From assembly GCF_029285175.1 (NCBI RefSeq), contig NZ_JABEDH010000001.1:1488001-1552000 (forward strand): a stretch of 64,000 nucleotides of DNA, in the 5' to 3' direction. Shown piece after piece: positions 54,508 to 62,849 of this stretch. The notes below the pieces were generated by a model. That model did no database searches. It saw only the letters and a list, made by a program, of their open reading frames with translations, and had not been told where the DNA came from. Each line of letters starts with the position of its first letter. Position 1 is the stretch's first letter. The position numbers and the translations under genes were made by a program. Source of the stretch: Sulfitobacter sp. M05 (GTDB lineage: Bacteria; Pseudomonadota; Alphaproteobacteria; Rhodobacterales; Rhodobacteraceae).

Positions 54508-56016
54508 TTATTCACCGCGCGGGAAGCGCTTGTTTTCTTCCAGCACGTTGAGGTCCATGTGATTGCGCATGTATTGCTCTGACGCCTTGCGCAGCGGCTG
54601 GTAGTCCCAAGGGTAATAGCCGCCCTCTCGCAGGGCTTCGTACACCACCCAGCGGCGGGCCTGCGAGGTGCGCACCTGTGCATCATAAGCGTCAAGATCC
54701 CAGCGCGCTTTCGATTTGGCGCGCAGGCTGGTCACTGTGCCCTGATACTCCGGGTGATCCGCAAGGTTGCGCAGCTCATGCGGATCAGCGTCAAGATCAA
54801 ACAGTTGATCCGGGTCCAGCGCGCAGCGGTTGTATTTCCATTTGCCATAGCGCAGCGACACCATTGGCGCATAAGAGCCTTCGGCGGCATATTCCATGGC
54901 AACAGGTTCGCTGCGTTCCACACCCTGCCCCATCGGGACAAGGGATTGGCCGGTGGTCCAGGGCATGACCTCTTGCATGGACACCCCCGCCAGATCGCAG
55001 AGCGTCGGGCAGACGTCGATATTGCTGACCGGCGTTTTTTGCAAACCGGTCTGCATCTGTGGCGCGCTGATCATCATCGGCACACGGGCCGAACCCTCAA
55101 AAAACGACATTTTGAACCACAGGCCGCGTTCGCCCAGCATGTCCCCGTGATCCGAAACAAAGACGATAATCGCCTCTTGCCGGGTGTCCTCCAGGGTTTG
55201 CAGAATTTCACCGATTTTGTCGTCAAGGTAGCTGATATTCGCAAAATAGGCGCGCCGAGAACGTGTGATGTCGTCCTCGGTAATGTCAAAGTTGCCACGG
55301 TCATTGGCGTCGAGAATACGCTGCGAGTGCGGATCGTGATCGTTGTAGTCCATCATCGGGACCGTGGGCAGCAGGTGGTCACAATCCTCGTAGAGATCCC
55401 AGTATTTCTTGCGGGCGACATAGGGGTCATGCGGATGGGTAAAGCTGACCGTCAGGCACCATGGCCGTGCATCGGCCCCGCGCGACAGGTCATACAATTT
55501 GCGGGTCGCATTATAGGCGACCTCATCGTCGTATTCCATCTGGTTGCTGGTCTCGGCCACACCGGCACCGGTCACCGAGCCCATATTGTGATACCACCAG
55601 TCGATCCGCTCGCCTGGTTTGCGATAGTCCGGCGTCCATCCGAAATCCGCCGGATAAATATCCGTGGTCAGCCGTTCTTCGAACCCGTGCATCTGGTCGG
55701 GGCCGACAAAATGCATCTTGCCCGACAGACAGGTCTGATATCCTGCACGGCGCAGGTGGTGCGCGTAGGTTGGGATAGACGAGGCAAATTCTGCCGCATT
55801 GTCATAGACGCCTGTGGCAGAGGGCAGCTGGCCTGACATGAACGCCGCCCGTCCCGGCGCACAGAGAGGCGACGCGGTGTAGCAATTTGCAAAACGGGTC
55901 GATCGCGCCGCAAGTTTCTTGAGATTGGGCGCATGTAGCCAATCGGCAGGCCCGTCGGGAAACAGGGTGCCGTTCAACTGGTCAACCATCAGGATCAGGA
56001 TATTCGGGTTACTCAT
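54508..56016 (-). CDS. betC: Choline-sulfatase
   Basis: 502 residues. Sulfatase motif CAPGR with Cys52 (Cys-x-Pro-x-Arg) that becomes formylglycine; metal site LILMVDQLNG at the N terminus and VSDHGDMLGERGLW later; KMHFVGPDQMHGFEERL is characteristic of choline-O-sulfate sulfatases. It has the extended C-terminal tail of the family. Hydrolyses choline-O-sulfate to choline for BetA. Overlaps betI by 4 nt. Confidence 0.95.
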   Translation of the reverse strand: MSNPNILILMVDQLNGTLFPDGPADWLHAPNLKKLAARSTRFANCYTASPLCAPGRAAFMSGQLPSATGVYDNAAEFASSIPTYAHHLRRAGYQTCLSGKMHFVGPDQMHGFEERLTTDIYPADFGWTPDYRKPGERIDWWYHNMGSVTGAGVAETSNQMEYDDEVAYNATRKLYDLSRGADARPWCLTVSFTHPHDPYVARKKYWDLYEDCDHLLPTVPMMDYNDHDPHSQRILDANDRGNFDITEDDITRSRRAYFANISYLDDKIGEILQTLEDTRQEAIIVFVSDHGDMLGERGLWFKMSFFEGSARVPMMISAPQMQTGLQKTPVSNIDVCPTLCDLAGVSMQEVMPWTTGQSLVPMGQGVERSEPVAMEYAAEGSYAPMVSLRYGKWKYNRCALDPDQLFDLDADPHELRNLADHPEYQGTVTSLRAKSKARWDLDAYDAQVRTSQARRWVVYEALREGGYYPWDYQPLRKASEQYMRNHMDLNVLEENKRFPRGE

Positions 56017-56588
56017 TCGGAGGCATCCAGCAAAAGGTGCAATATAGACAGCGCCCGCGCACGGGCTGCTGAGGCGGTGCCGCTGGCCGACAGGGCCGCG
56101 CGCAAATACAAGCCGTCGATCAACGCCGCCATGGTTTCGGCATCTGTTTCGGGGGTCTTACTGACCGGGCGCAGGGCGTGGGTCAGATTAGAACGCAGGC
56201 GGCGCTGGTAGAGACGCAGCAGGCGGCGGGTGCCGCTATTGGTCGGAGCCGCCGCATAGAGGGTCATCCATGCGTTGACCGTCGCCGGCGCAAAGCAGGT
56301 TTCATCAAAGCTGGCGATGACGATGGCGGCGGCGCGGTCACGCGGGCCGCGGGCCTCGGCAAGGCGGGCGCGGACTTCGGAACCGTATTCGGCCAAAATA
56401 TGGCGCATCGCAGCAAGAAAAATCTGGTCTTTACCGCCGAAATAATGGTGGGCCAAAGCGGTCGACATCCCTGCCCGTTTGGCAATCTGCCCAACAGTCA
56501 CGTCGAGCGAATGGGCTGCGCCGATTTCAGCAATTGTCGCCTGCACAAGTGCAGAGCGGCGAATGGGTTCCATTCCAACCTTGGGCAT
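56013..56588 (-). CDS. betI: Transcriptional repressor BetI
   Basis: 191 residues, TetR family. The start MPKVGMEPIRRSALVQATI matches BetI proteins, followed by the HTH (GQIAKRAGMSTALAHHYFGGK). The C-terminal ligand domain responds to choline in characterised BetI. First gene of the betI-C-B-A operon; represses it by binding upstream, where a perfect palindrome is found. Confidence 0.93.
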   Translation of the reverse strand: MPKVGMEPIRRSALVQATIAEIGAAHSLDVTVGQIAKRAGMSTALAHHYFGGKDQIFLAAMRHILAEYGSEVRARLAEARGPRDRAAAIVIASFDETCFAPATVNAWMTLYAAAPTNSGTRRLLRLYQRRLRSNLTHALRPVSKTPETDAETMAALIDGLYLRAALSASGTASAARARALSILHLLLDASE

Positions 56589-56637
56589 TTTGGATTCGGG
56601 TCCTTGACGATTACACCCTTAAAGTAATTCGCCCTTT

Positions 56638-56651
56638 ATTGACTAGTCAAT
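56638..56651. promoter_or_regulatory. BetI operator candidate
   Basis: ATTGACTAGTCAAT, a perfect 14-bp palindrome 50 bp before betI. On the minus strand it contains TTGACT as a possible -35, with TTACTT 17 nt on as a weak -10; repressor binding would cover the promoter. Confidence 0.65.
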
Positions 56652-56664
56652 CAATAACGCCATT

Positions 56665-57567
56665 TTACATTTTGGTCGCATTCGCGTTCGGCGTGATCTG
56701 CCGGTTCAGCATCGCCTCGCGCCACGTGATAAAGGTGACCGACCCAAGGATCACAAAGCCGCCCAACACGACCCAGATATCCACCGGTTCGGCAAATGCC
56801 AGCGCGCCCAACGCCGTGGCCCAAACCAATTGCAGGAAGGTAACGGGCTGGGTGACTGTGACGGGTGCCGCCGCAAATGCGAGGGTCATGGTGTAATGCC
56901 CCGCCGTCGCAAAACAGGCGACAGCGACCAGAATCAGCACCTCGGTCAAGGTGGGGGTGATCCACACCGGCACCGCAAAGGGTGCCAGCCCCAATGTCAC
57001 GAACACCGACAGCATCGCCACCACAACCGCCGGGCGCACCTCGTCTGCCAGCAGCTTGGCAATCAGGTAAGACCCCGCAAAGACCACTGCCGCCACCAGC
57101 ATAGCCATATGGCCGGCACTGACCTCGCGAAAGCCGGGGCGCAGGATAATCGCCGCCCCTGCCAGCCCCATCACAACCGCAATGATGCGACGTGCGGCCA
57201 GCTTCTCGCCCAGAAACACCGCCGCCCCGATGGTCACATAAATCGGCGCGAGGTAATTCATCGCCGTCACTTCGGCGATCGGGATGCGGGTCATCGCGAA
57301 AAACCACAACATGACCCCAAAAGCATGGCAAAATCCGCGCAACCCAAACAGCGACACCTGACGGCGTGTCAATCCCGCTGTGCGCAGCGTGTTCAGTACC
57401 GGTATCAGGAACACCAGCCCTATGGCATACCGCAGGAAGGCGGCCTCTGCTGCGGGCAGGCGTGGCCCCATGTATTTAACCAATGCCGTGACCATGATGA
57501 AAAACACCCCTGTCACCAGCATCCAGAATATTCCCGTTAAGGGGCGGTGAGGAAGAGCTGTTGTCAT
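56665..57567 (-). CDS. DMT superfamily (EamA) transporter
   Basis: 300 residues from the ATG at 57567. Ten hydrophobic segments in two EamA repeats (repeat 1 FWMLVTGVFFIMVTALVKYM..., repeat 2 from GHMAMLVAAVVFAGSYL). Likely a metabolite exporter of the inner membrane; substrate unknown. Same strand and 37 nt downstream of the LysE-type exporter, probably cotranscribed with it. Confidence 0.85.
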   Translation of the reverse strand: MTTALPHRPLTGIFWMLVTGVFFIMVTALVKYMGPRLPAAEAAFLRYAIGLVFLIPVLNTLRTAGLTRRQVSLFGLRGFCHAFGVMLWFFAMTRIPIAEVTAMNYLAPIYVTIGAAVFLGEKLAARRIIAVVMGLAGAAIILRPGFREVSAGHMAMLVAAVVFAGSYLIAKLLADEVRPAVVVAMLSVFVTLGLAPFAVPVWITPTLTEVLILVAVACFATAGHYTMTLAFAAAPVTVTQPVTFLQLVWATALGALAFAEPVDIWVVLGGFVILGSVTFITWREAMLNRQITPNANATKM

Positions 57568-57604
57568 TGCGCCAGACTGATCCTGTCGGCGGCAAAGGGC
57601 AAGA

Positions 57605-58204
57605 TCAGCCAAACAAAAGTTTTGCGGCAATCGCCCACATCGTTACGGCAATCACCCCGTCCAGCACTTGCCAGCTTGCCGGTTTGGCAAACAGCGGGCT
57701 TAGCAGACGCGCGCCATAGCCCAAGGTGAAAAAGAACGTCAGGCTGGCCAGTACCGCGCCACTGCCAAAGGCCAGCTTGTCCGGATATTGCGCAGAGATC
57801 GACCCGATCAGCACCACCGTATCCAGATAGACATGCGGGTTCAGGAAGGTCAGGGCCAGCAGGGTCAGGATGGTCTGGCGCAGGCTTTGTGCGGCGCCGG
57901 CATCCGCCTCCAGTGCTGCGCCGCCCCGCCAAGCGGACAGGGCATTCTGCGCCCCATACCAGACCAAAAACGCCGCCCCACCATAACGCATTGCGGTTTC
58001 AAACCATGGCACCGCCGTCGCCAAGGCCCCGAACCCTGCCACACCTGCGGCAATCAACACAGCGTCGGATGCCCCGCAGGTCAGGCAGACCCAGAACACA
58101 TGCTCGCGCCGCAACCCTTGACGTAGCACAAAGGCATTCTGTGCTCCGATGGCCAAAATCAATGTCAGGCTCAGCGCGAAGCCGGGCAGAAAAGAGGAAA
58201 ACAT
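57605..58204 (-). CDS. LysE/ArgO family amino acid exporter
   Basis: 199 residues with six hydrophobic segments. The N terminus LILAIGAQNAFVLRQGLRREH and the LTFLNPHVYLDTVVLIG segment are the LysE/ArgO signatures. Exports basic amino acids (Arg or Lys). GGAG precedes the ATG by 8 nt. Divergent from an ArgP/LysG-type LysR regulator, the standard pairing for this exporter. Confidence 0.9.
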   Translation of the reverse strand: MFSSFLPGFALSLTLILAIGAQNAFVLRQGLRREHVFWVCLTCGASDAVLIAAGVAGFGALATAVPWFETAMRYGGAAFLVWYGAQNALSAWRGGAALEADAGAAQSLRQTILTLLALTFLNPHVYLDTVVLIGSISAQYPDKLAFGSGAVLASLTFFFTLGYGARLLSPLFAKPASWQVLDGVIAVTMWAIAAKLLFG

Positions 58205-58304
58205 GATGCGGCTCCGTCGGATGTAGCTCGTGCAGAACCTTGACTACGCCAAAGACCGTGGATTACTCAAATTAAAGATGGTAATCATGGATTAGAATTT
58301 CTTA

Positions 58305-59195
58305 ATGGCAATCGACCCCACCCAACTGGCGGCCTTGTCTGCCATCCTGCGCCTTGGCAGTTTCGATGCCGCAGCCAGCAACCTTAATGTCACCCCTTCG
58401 GCCATCTCGCAGCGGCTAAAGGCGCTGGAGGAACAGGTGGGGGCGACCCTCGTCAACCGCAGCCACCCCTGCACCGCCACGCCGCTTGGCGCGCGGCTGG
58501 CCAAACATGCCGAAGACGTCGCCCTGCTTGAGGCCGCAGCACTGGGGGACATTCGCCGGGATGGGTCCCTGCCCGCCCGACTGACCCTTGCCGTGCCCGC
58601 CGACAGTATCGCCACCTGGTTGCTGCCCGCCCTCGCCGCTGTTCCCGGGATGCTGTTTGATCTGCGGGTCGATGATCAGGATACGGCGGATGACTGGTTA
58701 AAGCGCGGCAGCGTCAGCGCCGCCGTCACCGGGCACAACCGCGCGGTGACAGGTTGTGATCTGCATCCACTGGGGGCCTTGCGCTATGTCGCAACCGCCA
58801 GCCCCGCCTTTATGAAGCGCCATTTCCCCGCCGGTGTGACTGCGGAAACCCTTGCCCGCGCGCCGATGCTCACGTTTACACCCAAGGACCAGTTACAAGC
58901 ACGCTGGATCACCGCCAAGACCGGTACCTCCCCGTCGCCGCCGTCACATCAAATGCCCTCGACCCACGCATTCGTGGATGCGGTTCTGGCGGGCATGGCG
59001 TGGGGGATGAACCCGGAAACACTGGTGCGGGGGCATATAGACAGCGGGCGTCTGGTTGCGTTGGACGCCGGCCTGCCGATGGACGTGCCGCTGTACTGGC
59101 AGACCACCCGCGTTATGGCCCCTGCCCTCGCACCTCTGACCGCCGCCATTCTTGCAACAGCAAAGACCCACCTGCGCCCGCCCTGCGGCAAATGA
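58305..59195 (+). CDS. ArgP/LysG-type LysR regulator
   Basis: 296 residues. HTH DPTQLAALSAILRLGSFDAA and TPSAISQRLKALEEQVG, the ArgP-like N terminus. The effector domain (about 90-290) would bind Lys/Arg. Divergent (100-bp spacer) from the LysE/ArgO exporter, which it should activate. No Shine-Dalgarno sequence is visible before the ATG. Confidence 0.9.
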   Translation: MAIDPTQLAALSAILRLGSFDAAASNLNVTPSAISQRLKALEEQVGATLVNRSHPCTATPLGARLAKHAEDVALLEAAALGDIRRDGSLPARLTLAVPADSIATWLLPALAAVPGMLFDLRVDDQDTADDWLKRGSVSAAVTGHNRAVTGCDLHPLGALRYVATASPAFMKRHFPAGVTAETLARAPMLTFTPKDQLQARWITAKTGTSPSPPSHQMPSTHAFVDAVLAGMAWGMNPETLVRGHIDSGRLVALDAGLPMDVPLYWQTTRVMAPALAPLTAAILATAKTHLRPPCGK

Positions 59196-59292
59196 TGTCA
59201 CTGTGTACAATTGAAAGTGATCCATCAGTTTCTGCTCTGGTAAATGGCCGGTGCCACACCTACATGCCCTTTCAGAGCCAAAGGAAAACAAG

Positions 59293-59535
59293 ATGTTCGA
59301 CAAACAACAGACGCTCGAAGTCAGCGCCCATGAAATCTCTGTAATGGAGGCAGCCCTGCATACGCAGTCAAAGATCCTGAACGTACAGGCCGGATCAGGT
59401 GACGCAGCGGCGGCAGCTCAGCTGAATGAAGTCAAGCAGGTGCTGGCGCGTCTCGCACAGCAAAAGCCGGTTGAACAGAAGCCCGCCGGACGCATGGGGT
59501 TTCCGTGGTGCGGCCTGTCGCGCATTTCCGGCTAG
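59293..59535 (+). CDS. Small hypothetical protein
   Basis: 80 residues from the ATG at 59293 (AAGGAAAACAAG upstream). Helical, Gln/Ala-rich (SVMEAALHTQSKILNVQAGS; LNEVKQVLARLAQQKPVEQK), no Cys except one near the end (FPWCGLSR). Unknown function. A hairpin terminator follows at 59585. Confidence 0.7.
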   Translation: MFDKQQTLEVSAHEISVMEAALHTQSKILNVQAGSGDAAAAAQLNEVKQVLARLAQQKPVEQKPAGRMGFPWCGLSRISG

Positions 59536-59584
59536 GGCGCGCGACACCACCTGACGCCATACCCACCACCGCCGCCACATACAA

Positions 59585-59611
59585 AAATGCCGCCCTGAAC
59601 AGGCGGCATTT
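59585..59611 (+). terminator. Terminator after the small hypothetical gene
   Basis: AAATGCCGCC (59585-59594) pairs perfectly with GGCGGCATTT (59602-59611), 7-nt loop, followed by TGTCGTTT. Confidence 0.7.
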
Positions 59612-59705
59612 GTCGTTTATGGGGATTATGGACGGCCTAGTGCAAAGCTCTACGAGTTTAACTTGGGACATCACGCCCCTCTGTTCGCGCGCGACCAAGA
59701 AAAGA

Positions 59706-59725
59706 GGCCCCGAACGAGGGGGGCC
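59706..59725 (-). terminator. Terminator after yebC
   Basis: GGCCCC (59706-59711) and GGGGCC (59720-59725) form a stem, with TCTTTTCTTGG following on the minus strand, 40 nt past the yebC stop. Confidence 0.65.
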
Positions 59726-59765
59726 AGTTTTTCTCGAAACGCTATATCGCGGCGGCCCTCGTGAT

Positions 59766-60521
59766 TTACCCGTCCGCTTCTTCGAACTGCTGCATCACCT
59801 CATCCGAGGCTTCAAAATTCGTGGTGACGCGCTGCACATCATCGTCATCTTCCAAAGCATCCACCAAGCGCATCAGCTTTTGCAAACCTTCAAGGTCCAT
59901 CTCGGTGGTCGTTGTGGGTTTCCAGACCAATTTGGTTGATTCAGACTCGCCCAGCTCCGCTTCCAGCGCCGTTGCCACATCGTTCAGATCGGTATCCGCA
60001 CACCAGATCACGTGACCATCTTCGGCACTTTCGACATCTTCGGCACCGGCTTCGATTGCTGCCATCATCACCGTGTCGTTGTCGCCCACGTCAGCCGCGT
60101 AAGTTACCTGGCCCTTGCGGTCGAACATAAACCCGACGCTGCCGGTTTCACCCAGATTGCCGCCGTTCTTGGAGAAGGTCGAGCGCACGGTTGATGCCGT
60201 CCGGTTCAAATTATCGGTCATCGTCTCGACGATCACCGCAACGCCATTCGGGCCATACCCCTCATAGCGGATTTCCTTGTAATCTTCGCCCTCGCCCGCA
60301 ACCGATTTCTTGATCGCGCGGTCGATGTTGTCCTTGGGCATAGAGGCCGATTTGGCCTCTTTTACCGCCAGACGCAGACGCGGGTTTTTGTCTGGATCGG
60401 GGTCCCCCATTTTGGCCGCAACGGTGATTTCCTTGCTGAACTTGGAAAACAGCTTGGCGCGGATCTTGTCCTGACGCCCCTTGCGGTGCTGGATGTTTGC
60501 CCATTTGGAATGGCCGGCCAT
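59766..60521 (-). CDS. yebC: YebC/PmpR (TACO1-like) family protein
   Basis: 251 residues; start [18 protein letters not shown] is the family signature, and the core holds [15 protein letters not shown] [17 protein letters not shown] and [15 protein letters not shown]. Characterised members affect transcription or relieve ribosome stalling at proline stretches. GAGGT precedes the ATG. Divergent from the SLC13-type permease. Acidic C terminus. Confidence 0.96.
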   Translation of the reverse strand: MAGHSKWANIQHRKGRQDKIRAKLFSKFSKEITVAAKMGDPDPDKNPRLRLAVKEAKSASMPKDNIDRAIKKSVAGEGEDYKEIRYEGYGPNGVAVIVETMTDNLNRTASTVRSTFSKNGGNLGETGSVGFMFDRKGQVTYAADVGDNDTVMMAAIEAGAEDVESAEDGHVIWCADTDLNDVATALEAELGESESTKLVWKPTTTTEMDLEGLQKLMRLVDALEDDDDVQRVTTNFEASDEVMQQFEEADG

Positions 60522-60636
60522 GAGATACCTCGTCTGAATTTATACTTTGCGCCTCTATAGGCCAGCACCGCTTGTACGACAAGCGGATGCCACATATCCG
60601 CTTGCTCTGACTGACGATAGCAAAGATGGTGCGGGC

Positions 60637-62409
60637 ATGAGTACAGATCAAATTATCCTTTTCACCCTCTTCGGTGCAGTCTTTGGCATGTTGCTGTGGG
60701 GCAAGTTTCGCTATGATATCGTCGCCTTTAGCGCGCTGATGATCGGGGTTGTCCTGGGGGTGGTACCTACAAAGGACGCGTTTTCCGGCTTTGGCCATCC
60801 TGCCACATTGGTAGTCGCCTTGGTGCTGGTGGTCTCGGCGGGGTTGGTACGGTCGGGCGCGGTCCTGTTGATCACCCGCACAATGATTGATGCCTCGCGC
60901 TCGCTCGGGGCGCATATCACGCTGATGGGGGCGATTGGCGGCATCCTGTCCGCTTTCATGAATAACGTCGCCGCCCTTGCCCTGTTGATGCCTGTCGACA
61001 TCCAGACCGCGCGCAAGGCTGGCCGCGTGCCGGGCCTCAGCCTGATGCCGCTCAGCTTTGCCACCATTCTGGGCGGCATGGTCACACTGATCGGCACCCC
61101 GCCCAATATCATCATTGCTTCGATCCGGCAGGAATCTCTGGGCGAACCCTTCCGCATGTTCGATTTCGCGCCGGTTGGCGGGATTGCCGCAATTGCCGGC
61201 CTGACTTTTGTCGCCCTGATTGGCTGGCGCTTGATCCCGGCCCGCGAAGACGCGCTGATCAGCACCGATGACCTGTCGCAATACATCGCAGAATTGGTGG
61301 TCCCAGAGGACAGCAAACACATCGGCAAACGTCTATTGGAACTGGTCCCGATTGCAGAAGGCGCAGATGTCGCAATCCTGGGCCTGATCCGCGACGGCAA
61401 ACGCCGCTATGGCCAATCGCGCTCCGTCGCTTTGCAAGCCGGCGATGCGCTGGTCCTCGAAGCGACACCCGACGCGCTGGATGAATTCCGCAGCACGCTA
61501 GATCTGGCTCTGGCCGATTCCGATCGCGAAGAACGCCTGAAAGCCGGCGGCGAAGGCGTTGAAATTATTGAAGTTGTCGTACAGGAAACCTCGCGGCTGA
61601 ATGGCCGCACCGCTCAGGCTGTCGGGCTTGCATGGCGCCGGCGCACAATTCTGATGGGCATCTCGCGTCAGGGCCGCAAGATTACATCACGTTTGCGCAG
61701 TACCGAATTGAAAGCAGGCGATATTCTGCTGTTACTGGTGCCGCGTGACACCGCATCAGATGTCACCGATTGGCTTGGCGTGCTGCCGCTTGCAGATCGT
61801 GGTCTGGCCGTCACCGAAAATACCAAGGTCTGGCTGGCCATCGGGCTGTTTGGCGTTGCTGTTGTTGCCGCAAGCATTGGTTTGATCTACCTGCCGGTGG
61901 CTCTGGGCCTTGTGGTGATCGCCTATGTACTTGCAAAAATCGTACCTCTATCTGAGCTTTATACCCATATTGAATGGCCTGTTGTTGTCTTATTAGGATC
62001 AATGATCCCTTTAGGGGCTGCGCTTGAAACTTCTGGCGGCACCGAGTTGATCGCTGGCGCGTTGATCGGCCTTACCGATGGCATGGCCCCGTGGATCGTG
62101 CTGACCGTGTTGATGGTGGTCACCATGACCTTGTCGGATGTGCTTAACAACACCGCGACCACCATCGTTGCCGCCCCGGTTGGCATCCAGATGGCACAGA
62201 CCCTCAATGTCTCGCCCGATCCGTTTCTGATGGCCGTGGCTGTGGCCGCCTCCAGCGCCTTCCTGACCCCCATCGGCCATAAGAACAACACGCTGATCCT
62301 CGGGCCCGGCGGCTATGGCTTTGGCGATTACTGGCGTATGGGCCTGCCGCTGGAGATCATCGTGGTTGCTGTCTCAATCCCTGCAATCCTTGTCTTCTGG
62401 CCCTTGTAA
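60637..62409 (+). CDS. SLC13 (DASS) family permease with central TrkA-C domains
   Basis: 590 residues from the ATG at 60637. N-terminal membrane half with the SNT-type MNNVAALALLMPV and IGTPPNIIIASI motifs, then two cytoplasmic RCK_C/TrkA-C domains (about 215-400; GDALVLEATPD, GDILLLLVPRD), then a second membrane half with DVLNNTATTIVAAP and FLTPIGHKNNTLILGPGGY. Anion/sodium symporter of the SAC1/YfbS group; sulfate or a dicarboxylate is likely. The K-channel-like gene follows one base later. Confidence 0.9.
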   Translation: MSTDQIILFTLFGAVFGMLLWGKFRYDIVAFSALMIGVVLGVVPTKDAFSGFGHPATLVVALVLVVSAGLVRSGAVLLITRTMIDASRSLGAHITLMGAIGGILSAFMNNVAALALLMPVDIQTARKAGRVPGLSLMPLSFATILGGMVTLIGTPPNIIIASIRQESLGEPFRMFDFAPVGGIAAIAGLTFVALIGWRLIPAREDALISTDDLSQYIAELVVPEDSKHIGKRLLELVPIAEGADVAILGLIRDGKRRYGQSRSVALQAGDALVLEATPDALDEFRSTLDLALADSDREERLKAGGEGVEIIEVVVQETSRLNGRTAQAVGLAWRRRTILMGISRQGRKITSRLRSTELKAGDILLLLVPRDTASDVTDWLGVLPLADRGLAVTENTKVWLAIGLFGVAVVAASIGLIYLPVALGLVVIAYVLAKIVPLSELYTHIEWPVVVLLGSMIPLGAALETSGGTELIAGALIGLTDGMAPWIVLTVLMVVTMTLSDVLNNTATTIVAAPVGIQMAQTLNVSPDPFLMAVAVAASSAFLTPIGHKNNTLILGPGGYGFGDYWRMGLPLEIIVVAVSIPAILVFWPL

Positions 62410-62410
62410 T

Positions 62411-62842
62411 ATGGGGCTATCGACACAAATCGCCTATGGCACCGCTTTCCTGTCCCTGTGCAGCGGGATTCACCTCGTGCTGATCCTTGGCACCAACGGT
62501 TGGCTGCGGCTGATCGGCAAAGCACAAAAAGAACGTTATCGCCATCACCGCGCCGGGATCATCGTCACCGTTGCACTGCTGGTTGTGGTCATTGGCCATA
62601 CGGTGCAGGTCTGGATATGGGCGCTGTCCTTTCTCTGGCTGGGCGCGCTGGAAGGATTGGAGCCGGCGATTTACTTTGCTCTGTCGACCTACACAACACT
62701 GGGATACGGCGATCTGGTCCTGAGCGATGATGTTCGGGTGTTCGCGGCCTTTGCTTCTGTCAACGGGATGCTTATTTTTGGCGTCAGTACCGCCTATCTG
62801 GTGACAGTGATTGGCCGGGTTCTACCGGACCAGCTGCCCTGA
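62411..62842 (+). CDS. Two-helix potassium-channel-like protein
   Basis: 143 residues from the ATG at 62411, one base after the permease stop. Hydrophobic segments at ~8-28, 52-80, 84-95 and 113-133; the selectivity-filter signature TTLGYGD is at 95-101. No RCK or voltage-sensor domain. It may be a small K+ channel of the Ion_trans_2 family. Confidence 0.85.
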   Translation: MGLSTQIAYGTAFLSLCSGIHLVLILGTNGWLRLIGKAQKERYRHHRAGIIVTVALLVVVIGHTVQVWIWALSFLWLGALEGLEPAIYFALSTYTTLGYGDLVLSDDVRVFAAFASVNGMLIFGVSTAYLVTVIGRVLPDQLP

Positions 62843-62849
62843 CCGGTGG

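Noticed and set aside
60262..61320. Minus-strand frame of 352 codons over yebC and the SLC13 gene
   Set aside because: Overlaps two well-recognised genes; Gln/Asp/His-rich shadow sequence.
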